A stretch of 58,483 bases of DNA from Synechococcales cyanobacterium CRU_2_2 (GTDB lineage Bacteria > Cyanobacteriota > Cyanobacteriia > PCC-9006 > JAAUQQ01): positions 1 through 58,483 of the forward strand of contig JAAUOP010000010.1 of assembly GCA_012034805.1 (NCBI GenBank), in the 5' to 3' direction. The translations under genes were made by a program, and so were the position numbers. Position 1 is the stretch's first letter. Each line of letters opens with the position of its first letter. The notes under the pieces are model-generated. The model searched no databases. It was not told the DNA's origin and saw only the letters and a list, made by a program, of their open reading frames with translations. Positions 16,226 through 26,587 of the stretch are shown here, in pieces.

Positions 16226-18559
16226 ATGGGGCTTAAGCGGCGATCGCTGCTCAAGGCGACTGGGTTGACCCTTGCTGGCTGGGCGCTAGAGGCCAGTGGG
16301 TTGACGCTTTTGAATCGCTCTACGGCAGCGCTCGCGGCTCCGGCTCGGCGAAAGTTCGCGCTGCTGGTCGGGATTGACCAGTATGGCAATAGTGCCAGTT
16401 GTCCCGACTTGATGGGCTGCATCCACGACTTGACGCTTCAGCGCAACCTCTTGATTCACCGCTTTGGCTTTGAACCCAGCCATATCTTGACCCTTCAGAA
16501 TAAACAGGCCAACCGCAGTGGCTTCCAAGCGGCGTTTTTCGACCACCTGTTTGCCCAGGTGACTGCTGAGGACACTGTTTTTTTTCATTTCAGCGGCTAC
16601 GGCAGTACTGTTCAGACGGCAGAAGACCGCAAAATCCAGCGCAGTTTGGTGCTCTATGACAGTTGCACCTCTGCCAATACTGCGGTGATCAAGGATCTCC
16701 CGGAGTCAACCTTGCTGCTGCTGCTGCGGACGCTACCCACCGATCGCATTGTCTCCGTGCTCGACACGGGCTATCGGCTGCCAGAGGAGAGCCCCGCATC
16801 CGAAGGGGTGCGTCTGCGGACGCGTCCGAGTCCGGCTCCGGCCCCCTTTGATGCCCAGACCCTCTTGCTTGAAGAGGCCCTCCAGAAGCAGCTCAAGTCC
16901 CAAGGTTTTTTACCGAGTGTCGCTCAGTCTCCAGGGGTCGTTCTTCAGGCCGCGGATCTCATGCCTGCTGCCCTAGAATTTGAAGCTCAAGCCGGGAGCA
17001 TGGGGCTGTTGACCTATGCGCTGAGCCAGCAGTTGTGGAATACAGCGGACTCCGTAGGCTGGCGTGAGGTCATCGCTGGCACCCTAGCGCGGCTGGCAGT
17101 GGAGCTGAGCGTAGTGCAAACGCCGCAGCTTTTGGACAGCATTGCGCCGGGGCGATCGCTGGAAAATCGGGCTTCAAGCCCACGACTGCCTCGGGGGGGG
17201 CCGGAGCCGTGCTCAGCGTTCGCAGCAGTAGCGATATCAGCCTGTGGCTCGGGGGGCTACCGTCCCAGGCGATCGCCTACTGCGCATCAGGTGCGATCTT
17301 CCAGGTGATTTCGGAGCCCAGCCAGGCGTCAGGGAAAGCTTCCAACCTTACGATTCCCGGCAGCATTGCAGACGAAGTGCCAAGTCGTACCCCAGCTAGC
17401 CTCGACCCAGCTAGCCTTGACCCAGTCCGCACCGTTACCGTTACCCCGACCATTCGCTATCTTCAGATTCAACAGCGATCGGGGTTGCAAGCCCAAGCCA
17501 AGCTCTATCGCATGGGCGAGGGCAGCGGGCTCCCGGCGGTCGGAGCTCTTGTGCGAGAACAGGTGCGCGTTATTCCTCGAAAAATTGACTTGGCGATCGC
17601 CATCGACAAACGGCTCGATCGCATCGAGCGCGTCGATGCCACCAGCGCCCTCACGGCCATTCCTCGGGTTGCAGTGGTGACCACGCGCCATGAACCTGCC
17701 GACTACGTTTTTGGTCGGGTGGCCCCCCGAGGCGAAACCCTGGTGGCGTCCTTGCCCCAGAACTTGCGCCAACATCCCAGCCCCGTTGACCTTGCCCAGA
17801 CCCGCTCCACCTCCCCCGTCACCGAGCTCGAAGAGCTGGAATTGCCCGGCAGCGAATACGGCCTGCTGACCCTGAGCCATGAAGTCTTGCTTCCCACCCT
17901 CGGCGCGTCCTCTGAGGCGATCAAAACCGCTATCCAGCGGCTTCAGCCCTACCTAGAAACCCTGCGAGCTGCCAAGAAATTTCAGCTCTTGGAAAACAGC
18001 CTCACCACTCAATTGGCTGTCCAAAGCCGTTGGGAGCGGTTGCCCGCACTCTCGGATCGTGCTAACCCCAGCCAGCCACCGATCCTAGCCGCACCGCGCC
18101 GCGCTGGCTGTTTGAGCTTGAGGGCGGGCGATCGCCTGCAATACCAGCTCAAAAATGAGAGCGATCGCCCACTCTACGCCCTCGTCCTCGGATTTGATCC
18201 CCGAGGCCGCTGGAAACCCTGGGTCACCGACAACCTGATCTCGCCCTTGACTCCCGCCCTCCAGGCCCAAGGCAGCATCACCCTGGGCAAACGCCCTGGG
18301 CTAACGGACTTGTACACCGTCTTTAGCCTCTCTCCCTTCGATCGCATGTATGAGCTGTTCACGGGGGGGCGACTCCAGAATTCCGGCAGCCCAGGCGGAT
18401 CAGCCCATCACCGATCCCTACGCCCTTTCTGAAGCCCTCTTGCAAGATTTGTCCGAAGGAAGCCAGCCGTTAGCCCCGGAGATGCCCGTTTCCGACATGG
18501 TTTATCTGCTGAATTTGCAGGCCTGGGCGGCGTTTCGCCAAATTTGCCGGATGACCTAA
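16226..18559 (+). pseudogene. Caspase-like (orthocaspase) protein, dyad lost, two frameshifts
   Basis: A caspase-family (C14) protein. The N-terminus MGLKRRSLLKATGLTLAGWA is a twin-arginine-type signal. The domain begins KFALLVGIDQYGNSASCPDL. The catalytic His motif, normally FSGHGS, is FSGYGS here. The catalytic Cys motif, normally DCCHSG, is DTGYR. Both active residues are therefore absent. The C-terminal 450 residues include a DUF4384-like segment (LRAGDRLQYQLKNESDRPLY). The frame breaks in two long G runs, 17183-17190 (G8, fits if G9) and 18363-18369 (G7, fits if G6 or G9). Corrected length is about 775 residues. ATG 16226 is preferred over the upstream TTG. Confidence 0.75.
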
Positions 18560-18706
18560 TCCGAGCGAAATTCAGGGCATGACAGTCCGAGTTTGCCCCC
18601 CGCTCCGAACAATCTGAGTTAAGATTAGTTAACAGAAGGCTCAGATTTTAGATTTCGCTCTGAATGTGTCTTTCCCATTTACGAAATTCAAGGAGAAAGA
18701 ACCCCG

Positions 18707-20551
18707 GTGAAAAAGCGGTGGAGAAACGTTGGGCTGTACGCCCTTTTGCTGTTGGTTGTGGTTGCACTCCTCTCTTCTTTCCTGGGCACTTCGCCCCAAG
18801 AGAGCAAGCCTCCCATGCGCTACAGCGACTTCATTAACGCGGTCGAGCGCCAAGAAGTCGATCGGATTCGCCTCAGCCCCGATCGCAGCCAGGCCGAGGT
18901 GAAGCTCAAAACCGGGGAAAAGGTGGACGTTAACCTGCCGCCGGATGCCACCTTAGACCGGAAGCTGACGAGCAACAATGTGGACATTGAGGTGGTGAAA
19001 GGTAACACCGACAGCGTTTGGCTACGGACAGCTAGCAGCTTTTTCCTACCCTTCCTGTTGCTGGTTGGTCTGTTCTTCTTGCTGCGTCGTGCCCAAAGCG
19101 GCCCTGGCAGTCAGGCGATGAATTTTGGTAAGTCTAAGGCCAGGGTTCAAATGGAACCCCAGACCCAGGTCACCTTTGGCGATGTCGCAGGCATTGAGCA
19201 GGCCAAGCTAGAGCTGGCTGAGGTCGTCGATTTTCTCAAAAATTCCGATCGCTTTACGGCGGTCGGGGCCAAGATTCCCAAGGGCGTCTTGCTGGTGGGG
19301 CCTCCGGGCACCGGAAAAACGCTGTTAGCCAAGGCTGTAGCTGGGGAGGCGGGCGTGCCGTTTTTCTCGATCTCTGGCTCGGAATTTGTCGAAATGTTTG
19401 TGGGTGTGGGTGCCTCCCGCGTCCGCGACCTGTTTGAGCAGGCCAAGACCAATGCACCTTGCATTGTCTTCATTGATGAGATTGACGCCGTAGGCCGTCA
19501 GCGGGGCGCAGGCCTCGGAGGTGGCAACGATGAGCGCGAGCAAACGCTCAACCAGCTCCTGACCGAGATGGATGGCTTTGAAGGCAACACCGGTGTGATT
19601 ATCATCGCGGCCACCAACCGTCCGGACGTGCTTGATTCTGCGCTGCTGCGTCCAGGCCGTTTCGATCGCCAGGTCGTGGTCGATCGCCCGGACTACACAG
19701 GTCGCCTAGAAATTCTCAATGTCCATGCGCGGGGTAAAACCCTGTCTAAGGACGTTGACCTGGAGAAGATTGCCCGTCGTACCCCCGGCTTCACGGGCGC
19801 TGACCTGGCAAACTTGCTCAACGAAGCGGCAATTTTAGCAGCTCGTCGCAGTCTGACCGAGGTGTCAATGGACGAGGTCAACGATGCGATCGATCGCATT
19901 TTGGCTGGCCCCGAGAAAAAAGATCGCGTCATGAGCCAGAAACGCAAGGAGCTGGTGGCCTACCACGAAGCAGGCCATGCCTTGGTCGGAGCCTTGATGC
20001 CAGACTATGACCCGGTGCAGAAAATCAGCATCATTCCGCGCGGTCGAGCTGGCGGGTTGACCTGGTTTACCCCCAGTGAGGATCGGATGGAATCTGGTCT
20101 CTACTCCCGTGCCTATCTGCGCAACCAGATGGCCGTGGCCCTGGGAGGTCGCGTCGCGGAGGAGATTATCTTTGGTGAGGAAGAAGTCACCACGGGCGCA
20201 TCCAACGACCTCCAGCAGGTGGCTCGGGTGGCGCGTCAGATGATCACCCGGTTTGGCATGAGCGATCGCCTTGGCCCCGTCGCCCTCGGGCGTCAGCAGG
20301 GCAACATGTTTCTGGGTCGGGACATTGCCGCTGAGCGGGACTTTTCTGAGGAAACGGCCTCTGCCATCGATGAGGAGGTGCGTAAACTCGTGGACCAGGC
20401 CTACGAGCGCTGCAAGGACGTCTTGGTGAGCAATCGTGCGGTTCTCGATCAACTCGCTCAGATGCTGATCGACAAGGAGACTGTTGATTCTGACGAGCTT
20501 CAGGAGCTGTTGGGTGGTAATGACGTCAAGATGGCGCGATCGCCTAGGTAA
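18707..20551 (+). CDS. ftsH: ATP-dependent zinc metalloprotease FtsH
   Basis: A 614-residue membrane-bound AAA+ protease. Two N-terminal membrane helices ([36 protein letters not shown]) flank a periplasm- or lumen-facing domain. Next come the AAA domain with Walker A GPPGTGKT near residue 198, Walker [16 protein letters not shown], and the SRH region [20 protein letters not shown]. The zinc site HEAGH is near residue 420. The N-terminus [13 protein letters not shown] resembles the FtsH3 branch, which partners FtsH1 or FtsH2 in thylakoid and plasma-membrane complexes. The start is GTG 18707 after AAGGAGAAAG. Confidence 0.95.
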   Translation: MKKRWRNVGLYALLLLVVVALLSSFLGTSPQESKPPMRYSDFINAVERQEVDRIRLSPDRSQAEVKLKTGEKVDVNLPPDATLDRKLTSNNVDIEVVKGNTDSVWLRTASSFFLPFLLLVGLFFLLRRAQSGPGSQAMNFGKSKARVQMEPQTQVTFGDVAGIEQAKLELAEVVDFLKNSDRFTAVGAKIPKGVLLVGPPGTGKTLLAKAVAGEAGVPFFSISGSEFVEMFVGVGASRVRDLFEQAKTNAPCIVFIDEIDAVGRQRGAGLGGGNDEREQTLNQLLTEMDGFEGNTGVIIIAATNRPDVLDSALLRPGRFDRQVVVDRPDYTGRLEILNVHARGKTLSKDVDLEKIARRTPGFTGADLANLLNEAAILAARRSLTEVSMDEVNDAIDRILAGPEKKDRVMSQKRKELVAYHEAGHALVGALMPDYDPVQKISIIPRGRAGGLTWFTPSEDRMESGLYSRAYLRNQMAVALGGRVAEEIIFGEEEVTTGASNDLQQVARVARQMITRFGMSDRLGPVALGRQQGNMFLGRDIAAERDFSEETASAIDEEVRKLVDQAYERCKDVLVSNRAVLDQLAQMLIDKETVDSDELQELLGGNDVKMARSPR

Positions 20552-20559
20552 CGAGCACC

Positions 20560-20640
20560 GTCAGTTGGGTTTCGGCGGCCCTCAACCCAACTGACGGCGA
20601 AAGCTTCGTTGCGGTTGGGTTTCGTCTCTCAACCCAACCG
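20560..20640. repeat. Two adjacent GTTGGGTTT palindromes
   Basis: GTCAGTTGGGTT...AACCCAACTGAC (arms 20560-20571 and 20584-20595) and CGGTTGGGTT...AACCCAACCG (20612-20640). These are copies of the dispersed cyanobacterial 'TTGGGTTTCG..CTCAACCCAA' hairpin, placed between the ftsH stop and its terminator. Confidence 0.85.
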
Positions 20641-20697
20641 ACGCGTGGTTCTTGGCCCAACCGGGTTACACACTTTGTCCGGTAAAAATCGATAATG

Positions 20698-20726
20698 GGA
20701 GTGGCCGAAGGGTCGCTCCTTTTTTA
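20698..20726 (+). terminator. Rho-independent terminator of ftsH
   Basis: Stem GGAGTGGCC / GGTCGCTCC (two G-T pairs) with loop GAAG, then a run of T residues. Confidence 0.8.
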
Positions 20727-20746
20727 TTGCTTTTCGGTTTACTGCT

Positions 20747-21538
20747 TTGCTGAATCATCTGCGGTTAAACGAGCCTAGCCTATGCCCCCAGTCTGGGCAG
20801 CCTCGCTTGCAAGCCTCAGCCCCCTGGGCCCTGGCCTGGAAGGCCAGCCTGCAGCAGCATCGTGTCGTGGCCGTAATCCATGCCCCCTCATCCTTGGCGG
20901 GGCTAGCGATGGCGGCGGCGGCGGTCTCTGGTGGCATTGAATTGCTGGAAGTGACCTTGAGTAGCGATCGCCCCTTTCACCTCATCGACCAGCTCCGCAG
21001 CCGCTGGCCCCACTGCCAGGTGGGCGTCGGCAGCGTCCTGTCCTTGGCCCAATTTCAAGCTGCGGTGGCCGCCGGGGCTCAGTTTGGTTTTAGCCCAATT
21101 CTTCAGCCCCCCGTGCTCGAACAGGCCTTTCGCCTCGGTATTCCTTTTATGGCCGGAGCCCTTACGCCGAACGAAATTTGGCAGGCTTGGCAACTGGGGG
21201 CCACCGCTGTCAAGGTTTTTCCCATCCAGAGCCTGGGGGGCGTCACCTATCTCAAGCATCTACGCGCGCCCTTGGGACCCATTCCCTTAATTCCAACCGG
21301 AGGCATTACCTTAGAAAACGCAGCCGAGTTTGTGCGAGCAGGCGCGATCGCCCTCTGCGTCGGCGGTGCACTGTTTCCGATCAGCTTGGTTCAGACCCAG
21401 AATTGGGAGGCGATCTCCCAGCGTGCCAGTCGGTTAATGGCGTGCCTGGAGCCGTTCCAAATCCACCCGTTGCCCATCGCGTCGTTTCCAGGGCCGCCGG
21501 TTCAAGACGGCGGCGAAACCATCAAGCTTGGGGAGTGA
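20747..21538 (+). CDS. eda: KDPG/KHG aldolase (Entner-Doudoroff)
   Basis: Cleaves 2-keto-3-deoxy-6-phosphogluconate to pyruvate and glyceraldehyde-3-phosphate; the family also acts on 4-hydroxy-2-oxoglutarate. TIM-barrel markers run in order: VVAVIHAPSS (first strand, usual Arg region changed to HAPS), GIELLEVTL with the catalytic Glu, GVGSVLSLAQ, and TAVKVFPIQSLGG with the Schiff-base Lys near residue 156. The phosphate-binding IPTGGITLENAAEFV and ALCVGGALF follow. The protein has an extra N-terminal ~30 residues and a 35-residue tail. The start is uncertain; TTG 20747 is used. The end overlaps the convergent anti-sigma gene by 37 bases. Confidence 0.85.
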   Translation: MLNHLRLNEPSLCPQSGQPRLQASAPWALAWKASLQQHRVVAVIHAPSSLAGLAMAAAAVSGGIELLEVTLSSDRPFHLIDQLRSRWPHCQVGVGSVLSLAQFQAAVAAGAQFGFSPILQPPVLEQAFRLGIPFMAGALTPNEIWQAWQLGATAVKVFPIQSLGGVTYLKHLRAPLGPIPLIPTGGITLENAAEFVRAGAIALCVGGALFPISLVQTQNWEAISQRASRLMACLEPFQIHPLPIASFPGPPVQDGGETIKLGE

Positions 21539-22071
21539 TAAGCCGTGCTCAGCTGCTTGGCAATGCGCAGACAGTTGCGACCATCCTCCGTACGGCGATA
21601 GCTCACGTGATCTGCAATTTCGCGAATCAATCGCAGCCCACGACCGCTCTCCGCATCCTGGGAGCTCTTGGGGGGCAAACCGGCCAAATAGCAATCGAGA
21701 TCAAACACAGAGCCTTGATCCCAAATCTGCATCTCCACCGATGCTTCGCCACAGAAGACTTCGAGCTCGATCGGCGTTTCGGGGGGCAAGTGGCCGTGGG
21801 CATGCTTCACCGCATTGGTAAAGCCTTCGGCCAGCGCGATTCGGCACTTATCCCAGTCTTCCTGGCTGTTGAACACCTGAGAAAGCTGATCAAACCAAGC
21901 CAAAACCGTCGCGAGGGCTTGGAGGTTAGAGGGAACAAGTAGGGAGATGCTGCAAGGGTTATGGAGCGGGCAAAGGGGAATATCGTGGGACACCGAGGGC
22001 AGAGAGGAAACAACAGGCACAAATCCAGGGTGATGCACACAGTCTAGCCTAACAAAATATTGGGTTGTCAT
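21502..22071 (-). CDS. RsbW-type anti-sigma factor / serine kinase
   Basis: A 189-residue protein with a GHKL ATPase fold of the RsbW/SpoIIAB class. The N box is EGFTNAVKHAHG, the G1 box IWDQGSVFDLD, and the G2 region SGRGLRLIREIADHVSY. Such proteins bind a sigma factor or other partner and phosphorylate an antagonist, which a PP2C phosphatase resets. The divergent neighbour at 22196 is exactly such a phosphatase. The start ATG 22071 (MTTQYFVRL) is tentative; the first 45 residues have no domain and a later start is possible. Confidence 0.8.
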   Translation of the reverse strand: MTTQYFVRLDCVHHPGFVPVVSSLPSVSHDIPLCPLHNPCSISLLVPSNLQALATVLAWFDQLSQVFNSQEDWDKCRIALAEGFTNAVKHAHGHLPPETPIELEVFCGEASVEMQIWDQGSVFDLDCYLAGLPPKSSQDAESGRGLRLIREIADHVSYRRTEDGRNCLRIAKQLSTAYHSPSLMVSPPS

Positions 22072-22195
22072 CCTGAAATCATCCCAACCCAGAATACCCA
22101 CCCTAGGCTGTCCCATCTTGCACTAGGCTAAAACATACGTAATCTTGGAGTTGCTCGAGCTGGCAACCTCGACCTAGGCGGACGTCGCCGGAGCT

Positions 22196-23340
22196 ATGGC
22201 GCATATTCTCGTAATTGATGATGACCCCGCGATTCAGTTGGTGCTCAAGCGAACTTTAGTTCAAGAAGGTCACCGCATTTCCCTCGCCAGCAATGGGTGT
22301 GAAGGCTTGTTGCGAGCCCAGCAAGCCATTCCTGACTTGATTATTTGTGATTGGATGATGCCCCTCAAGGATGGCCTAGAGGTTTGTCAACTGGTCAAGG
22401 GGGATCCTCGGCTGTCAACCACCTTTTTTATTTTGCTGACCTCTAAGCGTTCGATTAGCGATCGCGTCCGAGGCCTTGATAGCGGTGCAGATGATTTTTT
22501 GGCCAAGCCGATCGAGCTGGCAGAGCTCAAGGCTCGGGTGCGGGCGGCCTTGCGGATTCAGCAACTCACCCAGGATCTGCAAGAGCAAAAACACCAGATG
22601 GAAACGGAGCTGGCGGAGGCGAGCGACTATGTCCAATCGCTCTTGCCCAAGCCCCTGACCCATCCGATCGCGATCGATTCTTGCTTTATCCCCTCCCGGC
22701 AACTGGGCGGCGATTGCTTTGACTATGCCTGGGTGAGCTCTGACCACCTGGTGATGTTTTTGCTGGATATGTCGGGACACGGCCTAGGGGCGGCGTTGCC
22801 GTCGGTGTCGATTTTGAATTTGTTGCGATCGCGCTCCCTCACCGGTGTTGATTTTCACCAGCCCCACCAAGTGCTGACGGCACTCAACCGCATTTTCAAA
22901 TGGACAACCAGGGGGACAAATATTTCACGCTTTGGTATGGGATTTATAGCCGCAGCGATCGCCAGCTCCGCTACGCCAGTGCAGGCCATCCCCCAGCACT
23001 GCTGCTGTCCCGCCAGGCGGATGGAAGCTGCCAAGTGCTGCGCCTCAAAACGCCTGGATTTCCCATTGGCCTATTTCCCGAGGCCCAGTTTGTCAGCCAC
23101 AGCCACATCCTGGAGCAGTCGAGCCAGCTCTATATTTTCAGCGATGGCATCTACGAAATCCCCCAGCCTGATGGCGGTGTTTGGGGACTCGAACCCTTCA
23201 TCAAACTACTGCAAGACATCTGTTGCCAACCCTCCCATGACCAATGCGAAATCGCAGGCATCCTAGAACGCCTGCGATCGATTCACACCGACTCCAGCTT
23301 TAACGACGATGTTTCGTTAGTTCAGGTGAACTTAAGCTAG
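22196..23340 (+). pseudogene. Response regulator-PP2C (RsbU/SpoIIE) phosphatase, one frameshift
   Basis: A receiver domain (MAHILVIDDDPAIQ, phospho-acceptor Asp in IICDWMMPLKDG, Lys in DDFLAKPIEL) is joined by a short coiled coil (LTQDLQEQKHQMETELAEAS) to a SpoIIE-type PP2C domain. The PP2C part has GGDCFDYAWVSSDHLVMFLL, DMSGHGLGAALPS, then YASAGHPPALLLS and FSDGIYEIPQPDGG. The frame breaks at the AAA run 22898-22900; one more A gives RIFKMDNQGDKYF, an exact continuation. Corrected length is about 381 residues. The likely role is phospho-dependent dephosphorylation of an anti-sigma antagonist, countering the divergent kinase. Confidence 0.88.
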
Positions 23341-23364
23341 GACGGTGAAACTGGGACGGTGAAA

Positions 23365-23973
23365 CTAGGGTGTCGGTGAGGCGGAACGCGGATACTGAAT
23401 ATCCACAAACCCGAGTTCTAAGAGTTGCTGGTAGGCCCGCTTGCCCAAGTCTTGGGTAGGGTTTTGGCTACGAATAATTTGGACAAGCAGCGGCACCGCC
23501 AGATCCGGTTGGTTTTTGGCCCGGTGAACCAAGGCTAAGCGGAACGTGGCTTCATCGCGCATTTGAGCGGATGCGACCGCTTTGTCCCGTTGGCTGGTGA
23601 CCACGCGGCTGTCAATTCCGCTAAACGCACCCGCCAAATCGCCGTAGAAATTAGACACCTGATTTAAGACCTGGCGGGCACTCTGGAGCTTTTCTTCTGC
23701 CTTGTTGTAGTCCTGGGCACTGACCGCTCGTTCGGCCTCTTCCATGAGGCGACGACCGCCTTCGACGCTCAGGAGGCTGCTGCCCTGGGCGAGGGGCCGC
23801 AAATCGCTGTTGGGTGTCTGGGCAAGCAGGGGGGCAGAGGCTGCCGGTGGAGCATTAGCCGGGATGCCCAAAGCGGCCCAGGAGGGTTGGGTGAGGGAGA
23901 AACTCGCCGTTAGGGCGCAGGCCAATGCCAGAATCGAACCATAACGGAAGACAAACGGAGGAACAGAAGGCAT
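23365..23973 (-). CDS. Exported TPR-like conserved protein
   Basis: 202 residues. The signal peptide has core GSILALACALTASFSLTQP with cleavage near SWA. A low-complexity Pro/Ala stretch follows, then a helical repeat region (GGRRLMEEAERAVSAQDYNK; AEEKLQSARQVLNQVSNFYG; RLALVHRAKNQPDLAVPLLV). It resembles a conserved cyanobacterial periplasmic protein family of unknown function. It converges with the PP2C gene, 24 bases apart. Confidence 0.7.
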   Translation of the reverse strand: MPSVPPFVFRYGSILALACALTASFSLTQPSWAALGIPANAPPAASAPLLAQTPNSDLRPLAQGSSLLSVEGGRRLMEEAERAVSAQDYNKAEEKLQSARQVLNQVSNFYGDLAGAFSGIDSRVVTSQRDKAVASAQMRDEATFRLALVHRAKNQPDLAVPLLVQIIRSQNPTQDLGKRAYQQLLELGFVDIQYPRSASPTP

Positions 23974-24114
23974 AGTGCAGATGAACAGATGAAGAGTGCA
24001 GATGAACTGGGATTTTCGTCTAGGAACGGGTTGCCCCGTGGGCGGGCAAGGCTTGAGCAGCTAGACTTTGTTCAGCGCTCAGAAGTTTCCGAGATGGCTA
24101 GGGTTCTAGTCTGA

Positions 24115-26424
24115 ATGAGCGTCGATCGTCAAGCGCGTAGATTGCCCCGTTATTTTATCTCTTCTATGTCTTCTGCTTCTGACCCCTTGGGCTGGAATGG
24201 CCAGCGATCGCAAACGCCCCAACCCAACCTCCAACCTAACCTTCGGCCTGACCTTCAATCGACTGGCCAATCGAGCCTTCAGCCCCCACTGCCCAAGGGT
24301 CAAAGTTCGCCGTTTGGGGGCGTTCCGGAAGGGCGAGAGGGGCTGATTTTGCAGCGGGGGGGCGAAGAATTGGTGCTGTTGAAGTCGCGCGATCGCTTCA
24401 CGGTTCGCCTCGCCCCAGAGGCGCGTGTCGATGCCTTCTTGGATTCGGGCTCCCGGTTCTCCGCTGCCGAATCGCCTGCTGAGTCGTTCTGGCGGATGTT
24501 ACCCGTGCTCGATCGCCAGCCGCTGCCCTCTGGCTTGCAAGGTGTTCGCGTGGCCGAAGCCGATCTCGAAGCGGCCATGGCCCAGGCGCGCCAATCTGGA
24601 GCAACCCAGTACGTCAGCCATGTCTACGAGTTGCATAACGACCCCCGAGCCCAGATTTACCTGACCGACGAACTCACAGTGCAACTGGCTCAGCCGCTGA
24701 CATCGTCCTTGGTCACTGCGCTGATGACGCCCTTGGGATTGGTCTATGAGCGGGCGATCGAAGGCATCGAAAACACTCACCTTTTTCGGGTCGGCAAAAC
24801 CGCCCCCGAAAACCCCGTCAAGCTGGCCAATCGCCTCATGACCCGGCCCGAGGTGCTGCTGGCGGAGCCGAATGTGATTATCCCCAGTCAGTCGAGCTAT
24901 CGGCCCAAGGATAATCTCTACAGCCGCCAGTGGTATTTGCACCATGGGGGGGGCACGGAACTGAGCGCCAATTCCCACATCAATGCGGAGGGAGCTTGGG
25001 ATGTGACGCGGGGCGATCGCTCAGTGGTGATTGCGATCGCCGATGATGCCATCGACATCAGTCACCCCGATTTTCAGGGCCTTGGCAAAGTCGTCGCGCC
25101 CCGCGATTTGCGCGAGCAGGACTTTTCGCCGTTGCCCACCGGCACCGACGACAACCACGGCACGGCGGTGGCTGGTGTGGCCGTGGCCGAAGAAAACGGT
25201 CAGGGCATTGTCGGTGTGGCTCCAGGCTGCGCCATGATGCCGATCCGAACCACTGGCTTTTTAGATGATGCTTCAGTCGAAGGTGTGTTTGACTGGGCGC
25301 GAACCAAGGGTGCGGCGGTGGTTTGCTGTAGCTGGGGTGCCGGTGCGGTGCGGTTTCCGCTGTCGCTGCGCCAGCGAGCCGCCATGACCCGTGCGGCCAC
25401 CCAAGGGCGCAATGGCAAGGGCTGTGTGATTACCTTTGCCGCCGGAAATTTTAACCGTCCGCTCAACAGCACCGTTCAAGAGCAGGGCTGGCCCAAAAAT
25501 GTCCTGACCGGCGTGACCACTTGGCTCAATGGTTACGCGGTTCATCCGGATGTGATCACAGTGGGAGCCTGCACCAGTCAAAACAAAAAGGCCGCCTACA
25601 GCAATTGGGGGGACGAGCTATTTATCTGTGCGCCTAGCAACAATGCGCCGCCCGCCATTTGGCTAGAGCAAACGGGCTACATCGAGGTGCCACCCAAGTA
25701 CAATACCCGGCTGCCGGGGGCACCGGTGATTACGACCGATCGCACTGGCACGGCGGGCTATAGCCGCGATAGCTACACCGATTTGTTTGGAGGTACGTCG
25801 TCGGCCTGTCCGGTGGTGGCAGGCGTTGTTGGTCTAATGCTGTCGGTGAATCCCAATTTGACGGTGGCGGAGGTGAAGCGGATTTTGCAGCAAACTGCGG
25901 ATAAAATTCTCGATCGCGACCCAGACCCCCAGTTCAACGTGAATTTTGGCACCTACGAAGCCAATGGCCATTCCCGCTGGTTTGGCTATGGCAAGGTCAA
26001 TGCCGCCAAAGCCGTGCAGGCGGCGGCGGCCACGGTGCCCGGTGCCACCAAGCCCCAGCAGCAGGTGACGGTGAAGAGTGCGGCGGCGGTCAAAATTGGT
26101 GACCGGGCCATGACCCAAACTGCGCTGCAAGTGCAGCAGACTGGACTGCTCAAGAGCTTGACCATTCAGGTCGATTTGGAACACGGCTACTTGGGCGATC
26201 TAGAACTGCGGCTCGTCAGCCCGAGCCAGGAAAGCATCCTGCTGCAAAGCCGCATTCTGGGCCGCCGCACCCAACTGCAAACCACCTACAACCCGACGAA
26301 CACGCCGCTGCTGAAGCGGCTGCTCCAAAAACCAGCCCAGGGCCAGTGGCTGCTCCAAATGACAGACCACGCCACCACCCACACGGGTACACTCAAGCTC
26401 TGGCAACTGACGCTGGGGGTCTAG
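24115..26424 (+). CDS. Subtilisin-family (S8) protease with P domain
   Basis: A 769-residue serine protease. The N-terminal ~290 residues form a propeptide-like region with a low-complexity start (repeated N/R/D-LQ units). The peptidase domain has Asp in IADDAIDISHPDF near residue 310, His in DDNHGTAVAG near 348 and Ser in GGTSSACPVVAG near 562, so the triad is complete. The last ~120 residues form a proprotein-convertase P domain (SLTIQVDLEHGYLGDLELRL; GTLKLWQLTL). It resembles PrcA-type calcium-dependent proteases of Anabaena. No signal peptide is visible. ATG 24115 is used; MSSASDPLGW at 24166 is an alternative. Confidence 0.88.
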   Translation: MSVDRQARRLPRYFISSMSSASDPLGWNGQRSQTPQPNLQPNLRPDLQSTGQSSLQPPLPKGQSSPFGGVPEGREGLILQRGGEELVLLKSRDRFTVRLAPEARVDAFLDSGSRFSAAESPAESFWRMLPVLDRQPLPSGLQGVRVAEADLEAAMAQARQSGATQYVSHVYELHNDPRAQIYLTDELTVQLAQPLTSSLVTALMTPLGLVYERAIEGIENTHLFRVGKTAPENPVKLANRLMTRPEVLLAEPNVIIPSQSSYRPKDNLYSRQWYLHHGGGTELSANSHINAEGAWDVTRGDRSVVIAIADDAIDISHPDFQGLGKVVAPRDLREQDFSPLPTGTDDNHGTAVAGVAVAEENGQGIVGVAPGCAMMPIRTTGFLDDASVEGVFDWARTKGAAVVCCSWGAGAVRFPLSLRQRAAMTRAATQGRNGKGCVITFAAGNFNRPLNSTVQEQGWPKNVLTGVTTWLNGYAVHPDVITVGACTSQNKKAAYSNWGDELFICAPSNNAPPAIWLEQTGYIEVPPKYNTRLPGAPVITTDRTGTAGYSRDSYTDLFGGTSSACPVVAGVVGLMLSVNPNLTVAEVKRILQQTADKILDRDPDPQFNVNFGTYEANGHSRWFGYGKVNAAKAVQAAAATVPGATKPQQQVTVKSAAAVKIGDRAMTQTALQVQQTGLLKSLTIQVDLEHGYLGDLELRLVSPSQESILLQSRILGRRTQLQTTYNPTNTPLLKRLLQKPAQGQWLLQMTDHATTHTGTLKLWQLTLGV

Positions 26425-26587
26425 CCAGCCCCTAGCTAACCTCTAACCAGCCCCTAAGCTCCAAGCCGATCTCTAGCCAGCCCCTGGTCCACAGCACAAT
26501 TTGTGTTCTGGAACACGTTGTGCAGCACACTTTCTGTCCTCTAGGGAACGTGGGAGGATCCAGGCCTAGATTTCATCACGGAGCATC

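Noticed and set aside
17183..18369. Phase variation through G7/G8 runs in the orthocaspase
   Set aside because: Similar breaks occur in unrelated genes, including tilS, at A, T, C and G runs, so sequencing error explains them better.
26417..26490. Mobile-element end upstream of the peroxidase
   Set aside because: It consists of imperfect CTAGCCAGCCCCTA-like direct repeats, without inverted ends or a transposase.
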